From: an uncultured Muribaculaceae bacterium
GTDB taxonomy: Bacteria > Bacteroidota > Bacteroidia > Bacteroidales > Muribaculaceae
Reading direction: 5' to 3'
Length of the DNA stretch: 33,264 nt
NCBI GenBank assembly: GCA_947626355.1
Contig: CANQRV010000031.1
Location: 1-33,264, forward strand
Part shown: positions 14,564-22,317 of the stretch, in pieces
Layout: each line of letters opens with the position of its first letter
How positions within the stretch are numbered: position 1 is the stretch's first letter
Position numbers and translations under genes: made by a program
The notes under the pieces: generated by a model
Told to the model about the DNA's origin: nothing
The model's database searches: none
What the model saw: only the letters and a program-made list of their open reading frames with translations

Positions 14564-15211
14564 ATGAAAAAACCCGAGAAGCTACTTGCTGAGAAGCTGC
14601 TGCAAATCAGCGCCATCAAGCTTCAGCCCCGCAACCCCTTCACCTGGGCGAGCGGCTGGAACTCCCCGATCTACAATGACGACAGGCGGATTCTGTCGTA
14701 TCCCGACGTCAGGAACTTCGTGAAAGTGGAACTGGCGCGGAAAGTGCTGGAGCATTACCCGGAGGCGCAGGCGATCGCCGGCGTAGCGGTGGGGGCGATA
14801 GCGTTCTCGGCGCTTGTGGCCGACACCCTCGGGCTTCCGGGCGTGTATGTGAGGTCGACGCCGAAAGACCACGGCCTGGAGAACATGGTGGAGGGAAACC
14901 TCCGTCCGGGACAGAAAGTGGTGGTAGTGGAAGACCTTGTGTCGACCGGCGGGAGCTCGCTGAAAGCCGTGGAGGTGGTGAGAAACGCCGGATGCGAGGT
15001 GATCGGCATGGTGTCGATCTTCGACTACGAGTTTCCGATGGCGGTGAAGCGGTTCCGGGAGGCCGACGTGCATCTGGAGTCGCTCTGCACCTACCAGACG
15101 ATGCTGGAGGTGGCCGAGGCCACGAGCTACATCAGCCCGGAAGAGGCCGAGGCTCTGAAGGAGTGGCGCCGCGACCCGGCGTCGTGGACGCCCGAACCCA
15201 CATTGATATAA
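14564..15211 (+). CDS. pyrE: orotate phosphoribosyltransferase
   Basis: A 215-aa enzyme that joins orotate to PRPP to make OMP in pyrimidine synthesis. It shows GWNSPIYNDDRRILSYPDVR near the N-terminus, the AIAGVAVGAIAFSALVAD substrate region, VRSTPKDHGLENMVEG (the lysine loop) and the PRPP motif VVVVEDLVSTGGSS (about 124-137). A frame start at 14513 is possible but adds a Pro/Arg-rich stretch; the ATG at 14564 (MKKPEKLLAEKLLQI) matches the family and the promoter. The SRPBCC gene follows after 9 nt. Confidence 0.96.
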   Translation: MKKPEKLLAEKLLQISAIKLQPRNPFTWASGWNSPIYNDDRRILSYPDVRNFVKVELARKVLEHYPEAQAIAGVAVGAIAFSALVADTLGLPGVYVRSTPKDHGLENMVEGNLRPGQKVVVVEDLVSTGGSSLKAVEVVRNAGCEVIGMVSIFDYEFPMAVKRFREADVHLESLCTYQTMLEVAEATSYISPEEAEALKEWRRDPASWTPEPTLI

Positions 15212-15220
15212 ACATAGGAA

Positions 15221-15658
15221 ATGGCAACATACAAAAGTGAAGAAGTGGCGCTGACGCGCCCGGCCGAGGAGATCTGGCACAAACTCTCCAACCTCGAGAA
15301 CCTGCGCGGGCTTATCGGCCGCGTGCCTCGCGAGAGCATCCCCGACGACAAGCGTGAGATGCTCGAGAAGATAGAGATCACCCCCGACACGATAACAGTG
15401 CCGGGCGGCCCGGTGGGAGCGGTGGTGCTCCGCATGTCGGAGAAAGAGGAGCCGACGCTGATCAAGCTGAAAGGAGAGGGCACTCCCGTGGAGATGAGCG
15501 TAGCAATGCACATCCGGCCGACAGGCACGGAGAGCTGCGAGGCGCAGGTGGTGATCGACCTTGCGATACCGGCGCTTCTGAAGCCGATGGTCAACGGGCC
15601 GCTGACGCAGATGGCGCAGCAGCTGGGCCAGATGGTGCGCGCGTTGCAGTTCGCGTAA
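15221..15658 (+). CDS. SRPBCC-fold (START-like) protein
   Basis: A 145-aa soluble protein. It has the SRPBCC pattern: an N-terminal strand and helix TRPAEEIWHKLSNLENLRGLI, a series of antiparallel strands (ITVPGGPVGAVVLRMSEKEE, VEMSVAMHIRPT, CEAQVVIDLAI), and a long C-terminal helix (NGPLTQMAQQLGQMVRALQF). Such folds bind hydrophobic ligands. Members of this group sit next to pyrE in other Bacteroidales, but the function is unknown. It is likely co-transcribed with pyrE and the next lipoprotein gene, which starts 3 nt after its stop. Confidence 0.8.
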   Translation: MATYKSEEVALTRPAEEIWHKLSNLENLRGLIGRVPRESIPDDKREMLEKIEITPDTITVPGGPVGAVVLRMSEKEEPTLIKLKGEGTPVEMSVAMHIRPTGTESCEAQVVIDLAIPALLKPMVNGPLTQMAQQLGQMVRALQFA

Positions 15659-15661
15659 GCC

Positions 15662-16186
15662 ATGAGAGCGACACGAATCATGATACAGGCGCTCACGGCC
15701 GCGGCGACAGCCGTGGCCGTGGCGTCGTGTGACACAATAGACGACGAGCGCATCCCGCGCATGGCAGTGAACATCAACCTGTCGGACATAGGGCTATGGA
15801 ACTCCTATGGCGTAGCCGGATTCGGCGACAGCCGACGGTTCATACTTGGCAGCGGGGTGAGGGAGCCGGCGGGTTTCGCCTACACGCAGACGAGCGCCAC
15901 AGGGTTCGGCGGCGTGCTGCTGATCGGAGGCATGGACGCCTTCACAACGCAGACGGGCGTGCCGCTGGCCTACGACCTGGCGTGTCCGGTGGAGCGGAGC
16001 CGCGACGTGAGGGTGCACGTCGAGCCCGAGCGCTACGAGGCCGTCTGCGACGTCTGCGGGAGCCATTACGACGTGACGATGGGGGCCGGACGCCCGCTGT
16101 CGGGCCCGGCGGCCCGCATGAATTACGGACTGCGCAACTATCAATGCCTCCCCACCCAGCAGGGGGGATACATAATCACCAACTAA
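15662..16186 (+). CDS. lipoprotein with degenerate Rieske-like fold
   Basis: A 174-aa protein with a lipoprotein-type signal (TAVAVASCDT, Cys near residue 23). The C-terminal half follows Rieske [2Fe-2S] domains: PLAYDLACPVE aligns with the first ligand box and VCDVCGSHYDVTMGAGRPLSGPA with the second. The two histidine ligands are absent: CxH reads CPV, and CPCHGS reads CDVCGS with Cys in the His position. Three cysteines remain near the site. A related family of Bacteroidetes lipoproteins shows the same pattern, so this is probably ancestral loss rather than damage. Whether it binds metal is open. Confidence 0.7.
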   Translation: MRATRIMIQALTAAATAVAVASCDTIDDERIPRMAVNINLSDIGLWNSYGVAGFGDSRRFILGSGVREPAGFAYTQTSATGFGGVLLIGGMDAFTTQTGVPLAYDLACPVERSRDVRVHVEPERYEAVCDVCGSHYDVTMGAGRPLSGPAARMNYGLRNYQCLPTQQGGYIITN

Positions 16187-16212
16187 GCCCCCCTCCCCGG
16201 AAGCGACAGACA

Positions 16213-17886
16213 ATGGGACTGATAGAAAGCCTGATATACATAATGACGCGCGGCATCGCCATCGGCGTGCTCATCTCGGCGCCGATGGGGCCCGTGGGTA
16301 TCCTCTGTATACAGCGCACCCTCGACAAGGGGCGCCGCGCGGGCTTCTTCACCGGCGTCGGCGCCGCCCTCTCCGACCTCTTCTACTGCCTGCTGACAGG
16401 CTTCGGCCTCTCATTCATCGAGGAATTCCTGGAGCGCAACCAGAACGTGATACAGCTGGTGGGCAGCGCCGTGCTGATAGCCTTCGCCGTCTACCTCTTC
16501 CGCAAGAACCCGGCCGCCGACCTCAAGCGGCAGGGCGACATACCGGTGTCGGCGAAGAAAAACATCCTCGGCGGCTTCCTCTTCACCTTTTCCAACCCCT
16601 TGATACTCTTTCTTATAATAGGGCTTTTCGCGCGTTTCAACTTCATGCTGCCCGAGCTGAGACTCTACCACTACATCGTGGGCTACCTCTTTATCTTCGG
16701 CGGGGCCCTGGGATGGTGGTGGCTCGTGACATATTCCATCGACAAGGTGAGGGCGCACTTCAACCTGCGGTCGATGTGGCTTATCAACAAGATCATAGGC
16801 GGGGTGATACTTCTCTTCGCCATAGTGGGCATCATCACGGGAGTCGTGGCCATGACCGCCAGCGCCTCAGGGCGCGTGAACTACAATGCCGGGCGCGGCT
16901 ACGGGCCGTCGCCCCACGCCACGGCTCTCGGCATCGAGCTCGACAACCGGAGCGACACGCTGCTGAGCGAGATGTGGCGACTCGAGACGCCGTCGGAGGC
17001 GTTTGACGTCACGCTGCGCGTCACCGACCGGCACAGCCATCCGCAGAAGGGGTATGCCTACACCGACGCCCGGGGCACGCGCCACAGCGTGAGGCAGCCC
17101 GGATGGACACTTCTGGCCATCGGAGGCGGCGACACCGTGGCGATCGGCGTCAAGGTGCGCGAGGGTGACTTCGACGGAGTGTCGACAAGGCAGGTGGCCG
17201 TGTTGACGGCTAATAGCAGCAGCAAGGGACTGCTGGCAGAGAAAGCGGAGGCCGACGGGCTGGACGCCAACGGAGCGGCCAACGCCTACCGGCTGCGGCG
17301 CGACGGCGACAGATGGACGCTCTACGGCGGGCGCCGCGAGGAGAAGCGGCTGCTCGAGTTCCGGTGCGCGGCGCCGCCGACAGAGGCCGCGGGAGTGGCG
17401 GCCACTCCCGGCGGAAGCATACTCGCCACCGACATATCACTGGGCTCCGAGGCGCTGCCGATGGCGGCGCCTGTCTATACGCGGAAGGAGCTCCGGGAGG
17501 CAGCCGGGGAGTCGGGCGACCCCGCCGTGGGCTACTGGATGCCCTTCGACCGCTCGCTGGAGGAGGACCTGCTGCGTATGGGCGGCGACTACACGTTGGC
17601 CCTGATGCCGCGCGAGGGAGGCGGCTACGACATCATCTACGTGGGGGGTGCCGCAGTCAACGCCACGCTCTGGCGCGAGGGGATGAAGAAGGGTGAGCTG
17701 CTGACCACCCCGTTCACCGGCGTCTACGACACGCGCTGGACCGACGCCTCGGGGCGAGTGCTGGAGCGCGACATAAAAACGCAGATGGAGAGCCCTTCGA
17801 TGCTCTCCATCCAGTTTCCATATCAGAATTCGGTGTTGCGCCTGCGCAAGGTAGACGCCGAAGCCGTCACATCTCCCCGAGAATGA
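16213..17886 (+). CDS. LysE-family transporter fused to a large C-terminal domain
   Basis: A 557-aa protein. Residues 1 to about 215 are a LysE/RhtB-type exporter: the start ISAPMGPVGILCIQRTLDKGRRAGFFTGVGAALSD (positions 21-55) is diagnostic, and about six hydrophobic segments end with IIGGVILLFAIVGIITGVVAM (194-214). Typical members stop here. This one continues in frame for about 340 residues of soluble sequence rich in Gly, Asp and beta-strand patterns, with YWMPFDRSLEEDLLRMG and YDIIYVGGAAVNATLWREGMKKGEL. I do not recognise this part. An in-frame start at 15796 lies in another gene; ATG 16213 is right. The 3' end overlaps the opposing lipoprotein gene by 20 nt. Confidence 0.8.
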   Translation: MGLIESLIYIMTRGIAIGVLISAPMGPVGILCIQRTLDKGRRAGFFTGVGAALSDLFYCLLTGFGLSFIEEFLERNQNVIQLVGSAVLIAFAVYLFRKNPAADLKRQGDIPVSAKKNILGGFLFTFSNPLILFLIIGLFARFNFMLPELRLYHYIVGYLFIFGGALGWWWLVTYSIDKVRAHFNLRSMWLINKIIGGVILLFAIVGIITGVVAMTASASGRVNYNAGRGYGPSPHATALGIELDNRSDTLLSEMWRLETPSEAFDVTLRVTDRHSHPQKGYAYTDARGTRHSVRQPGWTLLAIGGGDTVAIGVKVREGDFDGVSTRQVAVLTANSSSKGLLAEKAEADGLDANGAANAYRLRRDGDRWTLYGGRREEKRLLEFRCAAPPTEAAGVAATPGGSILATDISLGSEALPMAAPVYTRKELREAAGESGDPAVGYWMPFDRSLEEDLLRMGGDYTLALMPREGGGYDIIYVGGAAVNATLWREGMKKGELLTTPFTGVYDTRWTDASGRVLERDIKTQMESPSMLSIQFPYQNSVLRLRKVDAEAVTSPRE

Positions 17887-18640
17887 GGCGGCGTCCGTCG
17901 GCGCTGAGCAGCGAGTCGAGCTCGTAGCCCGAGATGTCGACCGAGACCTCGCCGGAGGAATAGGGAGCGATCTCATACAACCCATATATAAACCGTATGC
18001 CGTCGGCTGTCAGCTCGAAATTGGCGGGGATGGCGATGCTGTCGAGCGGCTCGAGCAGGTCGGGGCGCTGGGCCAGCTCCTCATGCAACAGGCCTGTGAG
18101 TGGGGCGGCGTAGCCATCTCGGAAGAGTGACGGCAGCGTGATGACGCGTGCGCCCGTCACGTCGTAGTTGACGTAGGTGTTGGCATATGTGCCGTGGGCG
18201 GCGCGGCATGGATACTCATATATATAGTTGCGCCACACGATGATGTCGGGAGTCACGCGAGAGAGGGTGAGCCGCGAGATCACCGACGAACATGCCGTCA
18301 CACTGTCGGGATTGAGGTTGGTGATCTCACGTTCGGAGTCGGGAGAGGGGAGCAACTGTCGGGCCCCCGTGTAGTCGATGGCCGCGAGATGGAGCAGCGA
18401 GTCTCGGAGAGGGGTGAGGTCGGCATCGCCGATGCGAAGCGGGAGGACGCCGTAGCCCTGCAGGCGGCAGAAGGCGCCGGAGCTGTCGGGGAGCTCCACC
18501 GGGATGTCGTGGTAGCGGGCCACGACTTCGTAGGAATAGCTTTCAAAAGACATGTCGCCGGCCGGAGCGTCGGCTTTGCCGGAGCATCCGGCCGCCGTGA
18601 GCAGCGCGATGGCGCCCGCGGCAGAAAGTAAGGACTTCAT
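17867..18640 (-). CDS. DUF3298/RsiV-like lipoprotein
   Basis: A 257-aa protein with a lipoprotein signal (AIALLTAAGCSG, Cys19). The body matches the DUF3298/DUF4163 plan: an N-terminal part with VVARYHDIPVELPD and a C-terminal part with YVNYDVTGARVITLPSLFRDGY, FELTADGIRFIYGLYEIAPYSSGEVSVDISGYEL (the latter over about residues 208-241). This group includes the lysozyme-binding anti-sigma factor RsiV of Bacillus, but there is no anti-sigma part here. Probably a periplasmic or surface lipoprotein. It is convergent with and overlaps the LysE fusion gene. Confidence 0.75.
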   Translation of the reverse strand: MKSLLSAAGAIALLTAAGCSGKADAPAGDMSFESYSYEVVARYHDIPVELPDSSGAFCRLQGYGVLPLRIGDADLTPLRDSLLHLAAIDYTGARQLLPSPDSEREITNLNPDSVTACSSVISRLTLSRVTPDIIVWRNYIYEYPCRAAHGTYANTYVNYDVTGARVITLPSLFRDGYAAPLTGLLHEELAQRPDLLEPLDSIAIPANFELTADGIRFIYGLYEIAPYSSGEVSVDISGYELDSLLSADGRRLILGEM

Positions 18641-18646
18641 AATTAA

Positions 18647-18715
18647 GAGTTAAGGGTGAAGAGTTAAGGGTGAGGTACGAGGTACGAAGTTTTAGGTACG
18701 GGGTACGAAGTTTTA
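18647..18715 (+). repeat. heptamer array and 21-bp tandem repeat
   Basis: Four units GAGTTAA, GGGTGAA, GAGTTAA, GGGTGAG (18647-18674) are followed by two 21-bp units with one mismatch (18674-18694 and 18695-18715), each containing GGTACGRGGTACGAAG and a TTTTA end. They lie between two minus-strand genes, upstream of the lipoprotein start, so they may fall within its leader. Confidence 0.85.
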
Positions 18716-18759
18716 AGTATGATTATTTACAGAATTTACATTAAACCACAGTAGGGATA

Positions 18760-20055
18760 TCACCAGGAGGCACCGCCGCCGCCACCGCCTGTGGAGCCGC
18801 CGCCGAAACCGCCGCCGAAGCCGCCACCCCCACCGCCGCCACCGCGGCCGAGCGATGAGCCGAGAGCCGCGCCGAGCACGGCGGCCGCCGCGGCATCGTC
18901 GGTCTTGCGCGGTATGCGGTAGGGTTTCAGGTCGCGGTAATGGCAGAAGAGGCATTCATATTCATGGAAGCCTGAGCCCTCGGAGCGGGTGGTGGCGGGC
19001 TGCACCACACGGTCGCACACAAGAGTGCGGGCCACTGTGTGGCATCGCGGACACTCCGAGTATCGCATCTGCTTCTCCTTGAAGGGGAAGCGCTCCACGG
19101 TGTGGCAATGCGGGCACTCCCACACGTCGTAGTCGACGGTCCTGAGCTTCTCCTCGAAATCCTGGGAGGGTGAGAGCAGGGCGTTGTCTTCCTCCTCGCC
19201 GAGCTTCTTCATGTAGTGGCCGCATGTCTCGCATTTGCGTCGGCCGTCGCGGGCGGCGCGGTATCGCCAGAGGGCGAGCAGGGCGAAGACCACGCCTGAG
19301 CCGAGGGAGATCAGAGCCGCCCACCAGAAAGCGGGAAGCTGTCGGCGCCATGCCATCGCCTTCTGATAGCGGTCGCGGCGCCGGAGGCTCCAGACATCGT
19401 AGAGGAAGAGGACCATCGAGAAGAGGAAGGCGCAGGCGGCCACTATCACCACGAAATCCCATATCACCTCGGCCGACAGCACATCGGTGGCGGCGCCGTA
19501 ACTGTCGGGCTGCGAGCTCCGGAGCTCCTCGGCTACGGCGGGGTCGGTGAGGGCGCCGTAGACATCGCTGACAGCCGCCTCGATACCCTCGGCGGGATTG
19601 CCCTCCTTCATGGCCGGGACGACAGTGCGGCGCAGGATCGTGGCGCAGCTCACGTCGGGGAGCACGCCCTCCACACCGTAGCCCGTCGCAATCCAGGCCC
19701 TACGCTGCTCGAGGGCGATGAGGAGGAGGACGCCGTTGTCCTTGTCGGTCTTGCCGATGCCCCAGCGGGTGAAGAGGTCTGTGGCGAACTCCTCCACCGG
19801 CATGTCGCCCGTGGAGGGGACTATGGCCACGGCCATCTCGGCGGTGGTGTTCCGGCGGAGGTCGTAAAGCTTTTCATTGACCTGCCGGCGCTCTGAAGCC
19901 GACAGCACGCCGGAGGGGTCGGCCACGAACTCGCGACGGTCGGCCACATTGGGGTTGGGGAGGTCGTCGGGGGAATAGACCCTGTAGCCGGCGCCAGTGG
20001 CGCCCGACGTCAGGAAGACGATGAGGCAGAGGAGAGTGATTATCTTTCTTGTCAT
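18760..20055 (-). CDS. TPM-domain (YgcG-like) membrane protein with zinc ribbons
   Basis: A 431-aa protein. A signal peptide (ITLLCLIVFLTSGATG) is followed by a TPM domain (about 33-170; DPSGVLSASERRQVNEKL, EEFATDLFTRWGIGKTDKDNGVLLLIA, TGYGVEGVLPD). Two membrane segments are near residues 199-220 and 243-264. Several CxxC/CxxCH pairs form ribbons (CETCGHY, CPHCHTVERF, CPRCHTVAR, CLFCHYRD). The end is a long glycine tail closing in GGASW. TPM proteins include a thylakoid phosphatase and are otherwise poorly understood; the Gly-rich end is typical of bacterial members. The extra zinc ribbons between membrane segments and tail are worth noting. Start ATG 20055 is preferred to 20100 because it gives a signal peptide. 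Confidence 0.85.
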   Translation of the reverse strand: MTRKIITLLCLIVFLTSGATGAGYRVYSPDDLPNPNVADRREFVADPSGVLSASERRQVNEKLYDLRRNTTAEMAVAIVPSTGDMPVEEFATDLFTRWGIGKTDKDNGVLLLIALEQRRAWIATGYGVEGVLPDVSCATILRRTVVPAMKEGNPAEGIEAAVSDVYGALTDPAVAEELRSSQPDSYGAATDVLSAEVIWDFVVIVAACAFLFSMVLFLYDVWSLRRRDRYQKAMAWRRQLPAFWWAALISLGSGVVFALLALWRYRAARDGRRKCETCGHYMKKLGEEEDNALLSPSQDFEEKLRTVDYDVWECPHCHTVERFPFKEKQMRYSECPRCHTVARTLVCDRVVQPATTRSEGSGFHEYECLFCHYRDLKPYRIPRKTDDAAAAAVLGAALGSSLGRGGGGGGGGFGGGFGGGSTGGGGGGASW

Positions 20056-20096
20056 ATATATATTATTCGGAGGTTGAACGGTGATTATGTCTGAGG

Positions 20097-21419
20097 TCAC
20101 ACGGCGGGGAGGCTGTGGCCGTTGAGCTTACGGAAGAGGTCGAGGGCATAGACGTCGGTCATGGCCGAGACATGGTCGAGCACGGCCTGCACCCTCGTGA
20201 AGCAGTCGGGGGAATTGACATCATACTGGCGGGGCACCTTCGCGAGGATCAGCTGCGAGAAATTGCGTTCCGGATGCATCACGGCCTGCATGAGAGTGTC
20301 GAGCAGGTATGTTATGATCCGGTTGCCGGCGATCTCCACGTCGACCACGCTGGGGGCGGTGTAAATCTTCGACCAGGCGGCGCGGGAGCAGGCCTCGTAG
20401 GCGTCGCGCAGGCGCGGATGGATGTAGGCGGTGAGCGGGCCTTCGAGGGATCCGGCGAGGAGCTGCGGCTCGGCCTCGGCGAAGGCGCGCGCGCAGTCGC
20501 CCACGAGCTCGCCGATGACATTGCTGCGGAGATATCCCACCTGCTCGTTGGGGTCGGAGAGGTGGCCCATGCCCCGGCGCAGGCGGTCACGGCGCTCGCC
20601 GTCGAAGAAACCGAGGAGGAGCGAGGTGGTCTCGTCGGGCGAGAGTATGGCGAGGCGGTGGGCGTCCTCAATGTCCATGATCTGATAGCAGATGTCGTCG
20701 GCGGCCTCCACGAGATATACGAGGGGATGGCGCGCGAAGCGTCCGGGCGAGGTTTCCGGCATGCCGAGCTCGCCGGCCACGCGTCGGAAGAGCTCCTCCT
20801 CGGAAGAGAAGTATCCGAACTTTCCCTTGTCGGAGGCGAGGCTTGAGTCGTGGGGATATTTCACGATAGAGGCCAGAGTGCTGTAGGTCATGGCGAAACC
20901 GCCCTCGCGTCGCCCCACGAACTGATGGGTGAGCACACGGAAAGAGTTGGCGTTACCCTCGAAATTAGATGCGTCGGCCCACTGACGGTCGGAGAGGAGA
21001 GGCTTGAGCCCGAGGCCGTTGCCCTCGGTGAAATAAGTGGAGATTGTCTTCTCGCCCGAATGGCCGAAAGGGGGATTGCCGAGGTCGTGGCAGAGGCAGG
21101 CGGCCGCGACGATGTCGGGGATGTTGGCGAGCGCGTCGCGCGTCGGGGCGTCGTGATGGCGGTCGGAGAGGGCGATGGCGGCCTCCTTGGCCATGCTGCG
21201 TCCCACCGAAGCCACTTCGAGGCTGTGGGTCAGGCGGTTGTGTACGAAGATGCTTCCCGGGAGAGGAAACACCTGGGTCTTGTTCTGGAGTCGCCGGAAG
21301 GGGGATGAGAATACGAGGCGGTCGTAGTCGCGCTGGAAATCGCTGCGGGTGTGGGTGCGCGGGTCATGGAAGCGCTCGAGCCCGAGGCGCTTGTCGGAGA
21401 TCAGGCGCGGCCATTCCAT
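20097..21419 (-). CDS. dgt: dGTP triphosphohydrolase (HD superfamily)
   Basis: A 440-aa enzyme that hydrolyses dGTP to deoxyguanosine and triphosphate. It has the family opening MEWPRLISDKRLGLERFHD, the DFQRDYDRLVFSSPFRRLQNKTQVFPL stretch (about residues 27-53), HNRLTHSLEVAS with the first metal His, and the HD pair in CHDLGNPPFGHSGE. ATG 21419 matches family N-termini; ATG 21473 in the same frame is possible and would add 18 residues. It is divergent from porT and 41 nt upstream of the TPM gene, possibly one transcript with it. dGTPases of this family can limit phage replication by draining dGTP, but this one looks chromosomal. Confidence 0.92.
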   Translation of the reverse strand: MEWPRLISDKRLGLERFHDPRTHTRSDFQRDYDRLVFSSPFRRLQNKTQVFPLPGSIFVHNRLTHSLEVASVGRSMAKEAAIALSDRHHDAPTRDALANIPDIVAAACLCHDLGNPPFGHSGEKTISTYFTEGNGLGLKPLLSDRQWADASNFEGNANSFRVLTHQFVGRREGGFAMTYSTLASIVKYPHDSSLASDKGKFGYFSSEEELFRRVAGELGMPETSPGRFARHPLVYLVEAADDICYQIMDIEDAHRLAILSPDETTSLLLGFFDGERRDRLRRGMGHLSDPNEQVGYLRSNVIGELVGDCARAFAEAEPQLLAGSLEGPLTAYIHPRLRDAYEACSRAAWSKIYTAPSVVDVEIAGNRIITYLLDTLMQAVMHPERNFSQLILAKVPRQYDVNSPDCFTRVQAVLDHVSAMTDVYALDLFRKLNGHSLPAV

Positions 21420-21519
21420 AGCGGCGCCACCGCCTTGCCCGGCGGCAGGTATGTTGTCGTTGGTTTTCTGCATGGCTGACAATGGTGGCTTCCGAGGCGA
21501 CGGGCCCCGCAAGCCGACA

Positions 21520-21527
21520 CAAAGTTA
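21520..21527 (-). promoter_or_regulatory. -7 element for dgt
   Basis: On the minus strand TAACTTTG matches TAnnTTTG. Transcription would start near 21513, some 40-95 nt before the two candidate start codons. No TTTG is found at the usual 20-nt spacing. Confidence 0.45.
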
Positions 21528-21576
21528 ACAAATAATTCCGACAATAATACTACTCGGGCAATCGTTATGATAAAAG

Positions 21577-22314
21577 ATGAAACGGACCACGCTACAAATA
21601 TATCGGATCATGCTTGCGGCGCTGTTGCTTCTGGGCACGGCGGCCACAGCTGCGGCGCGCCCCGGCGATAAGCTTCTCAACAGGCCGTATGCCGACCTGA
21701 AGCGGCTGCATCTGGGCTTCTCCGTGGGGATGCATTTCCAGGACCTGAGCTTCACCCACAACGGCTACGTGACGCCCGAGGGGGAGCAGTGGGTGGCGGA
21801 GGTGCCCGGCTTCTCGCCGGGTTTCTGCGTCAACGTGCTGGGCGACCTGCGGCTTCACCGCTACTTCAACCTGCGTCTGAGCCCGGGGATGTATTTCGGC
21901 AGCAAGAACGTCACGATGATCGACTATACGGGGGGCGGGGAGCTGAAGCGGAAGCAGGACATCAAGAGCGCCTACGTGGCCGTGCCTCTCGACCTCAAGA
22001 TCTCCGGCGAGCGACTGGGCAACTGCCGTCCCTACGCCACAGTGGGAGCGATGGCCACTTTCGACGTGAGCAAGAAGCGGAGCGAGCCGCTGATGTTCAA
22101 GTCGGCCGACGCCTATCTGACAGTGGGCTTCGGCGTGGACTTCTATCTGCCGTTTTTCAAGCTCAACCCGGAGATCAAGTTCTGTTTCGGGCTGAACGAC
22201 ATCCTGCGCCACGACAGGCCCGACCTGGAAGACGACCCCGAGACCTTCAAGATGACGCAGAGCCTTCAGAAAGTGAAGTCAAACATGGTGGTGCTCACCT
22301 TTTATTTCGAATAG
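21577..22314 (+). CDS. porT: PorT, outer-membrane protein of type IX secretion
   Basis: A 245-aa outer-membrane beta-barrel needed for secretion by the type IX system. A signal peptide (RIMLAALLLLGTAATAAA) is followed by NRPYADLKRLHLGFSVGMHFQDL, the characteristic PorT opening, and by alternating amphipathic strands ending in VVLTFYFE with a terminal aromatic as expected for an outer-membrane barrel. It begins the secretion locus; porP starts 3 nt after its stop. In Porphyromonas gingivalis porT is unlinked to porPKLMN, so linkage here is informative. No clear promoter was found in the 60 nt before the ATG. Confidence 0.88.
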   Translation: MKRTTLQIYRIMLAALLLLGTAATAAARPGDKLLNRPYADLKRLHLGFSVGMHFQDLSFTHNGYVTPEGEQWVAEVPGFSPGFCVNVLGDLRLHRYFNLRLSPGMYFGSKNVTMIDYTGGGELKRKQDIKSAYVAVPLDLKISGERLGNCRPYATVGAMATFDVSKKRSEPLMFKSADAYLTVGFGVDFYLPFFKLNPEIKFCFGLNDILRHDRPDLEDDPETFKMTQSLQKVKSNMVVLTFYFE

Positions 22315-22317
22315 CCG

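Noticed and set aside
15796..16212. Earlier start for the LysE fusion
   Set aside because: It lies inside the Rieske-like gene in another frame and gives no membrane protein N-terminus.
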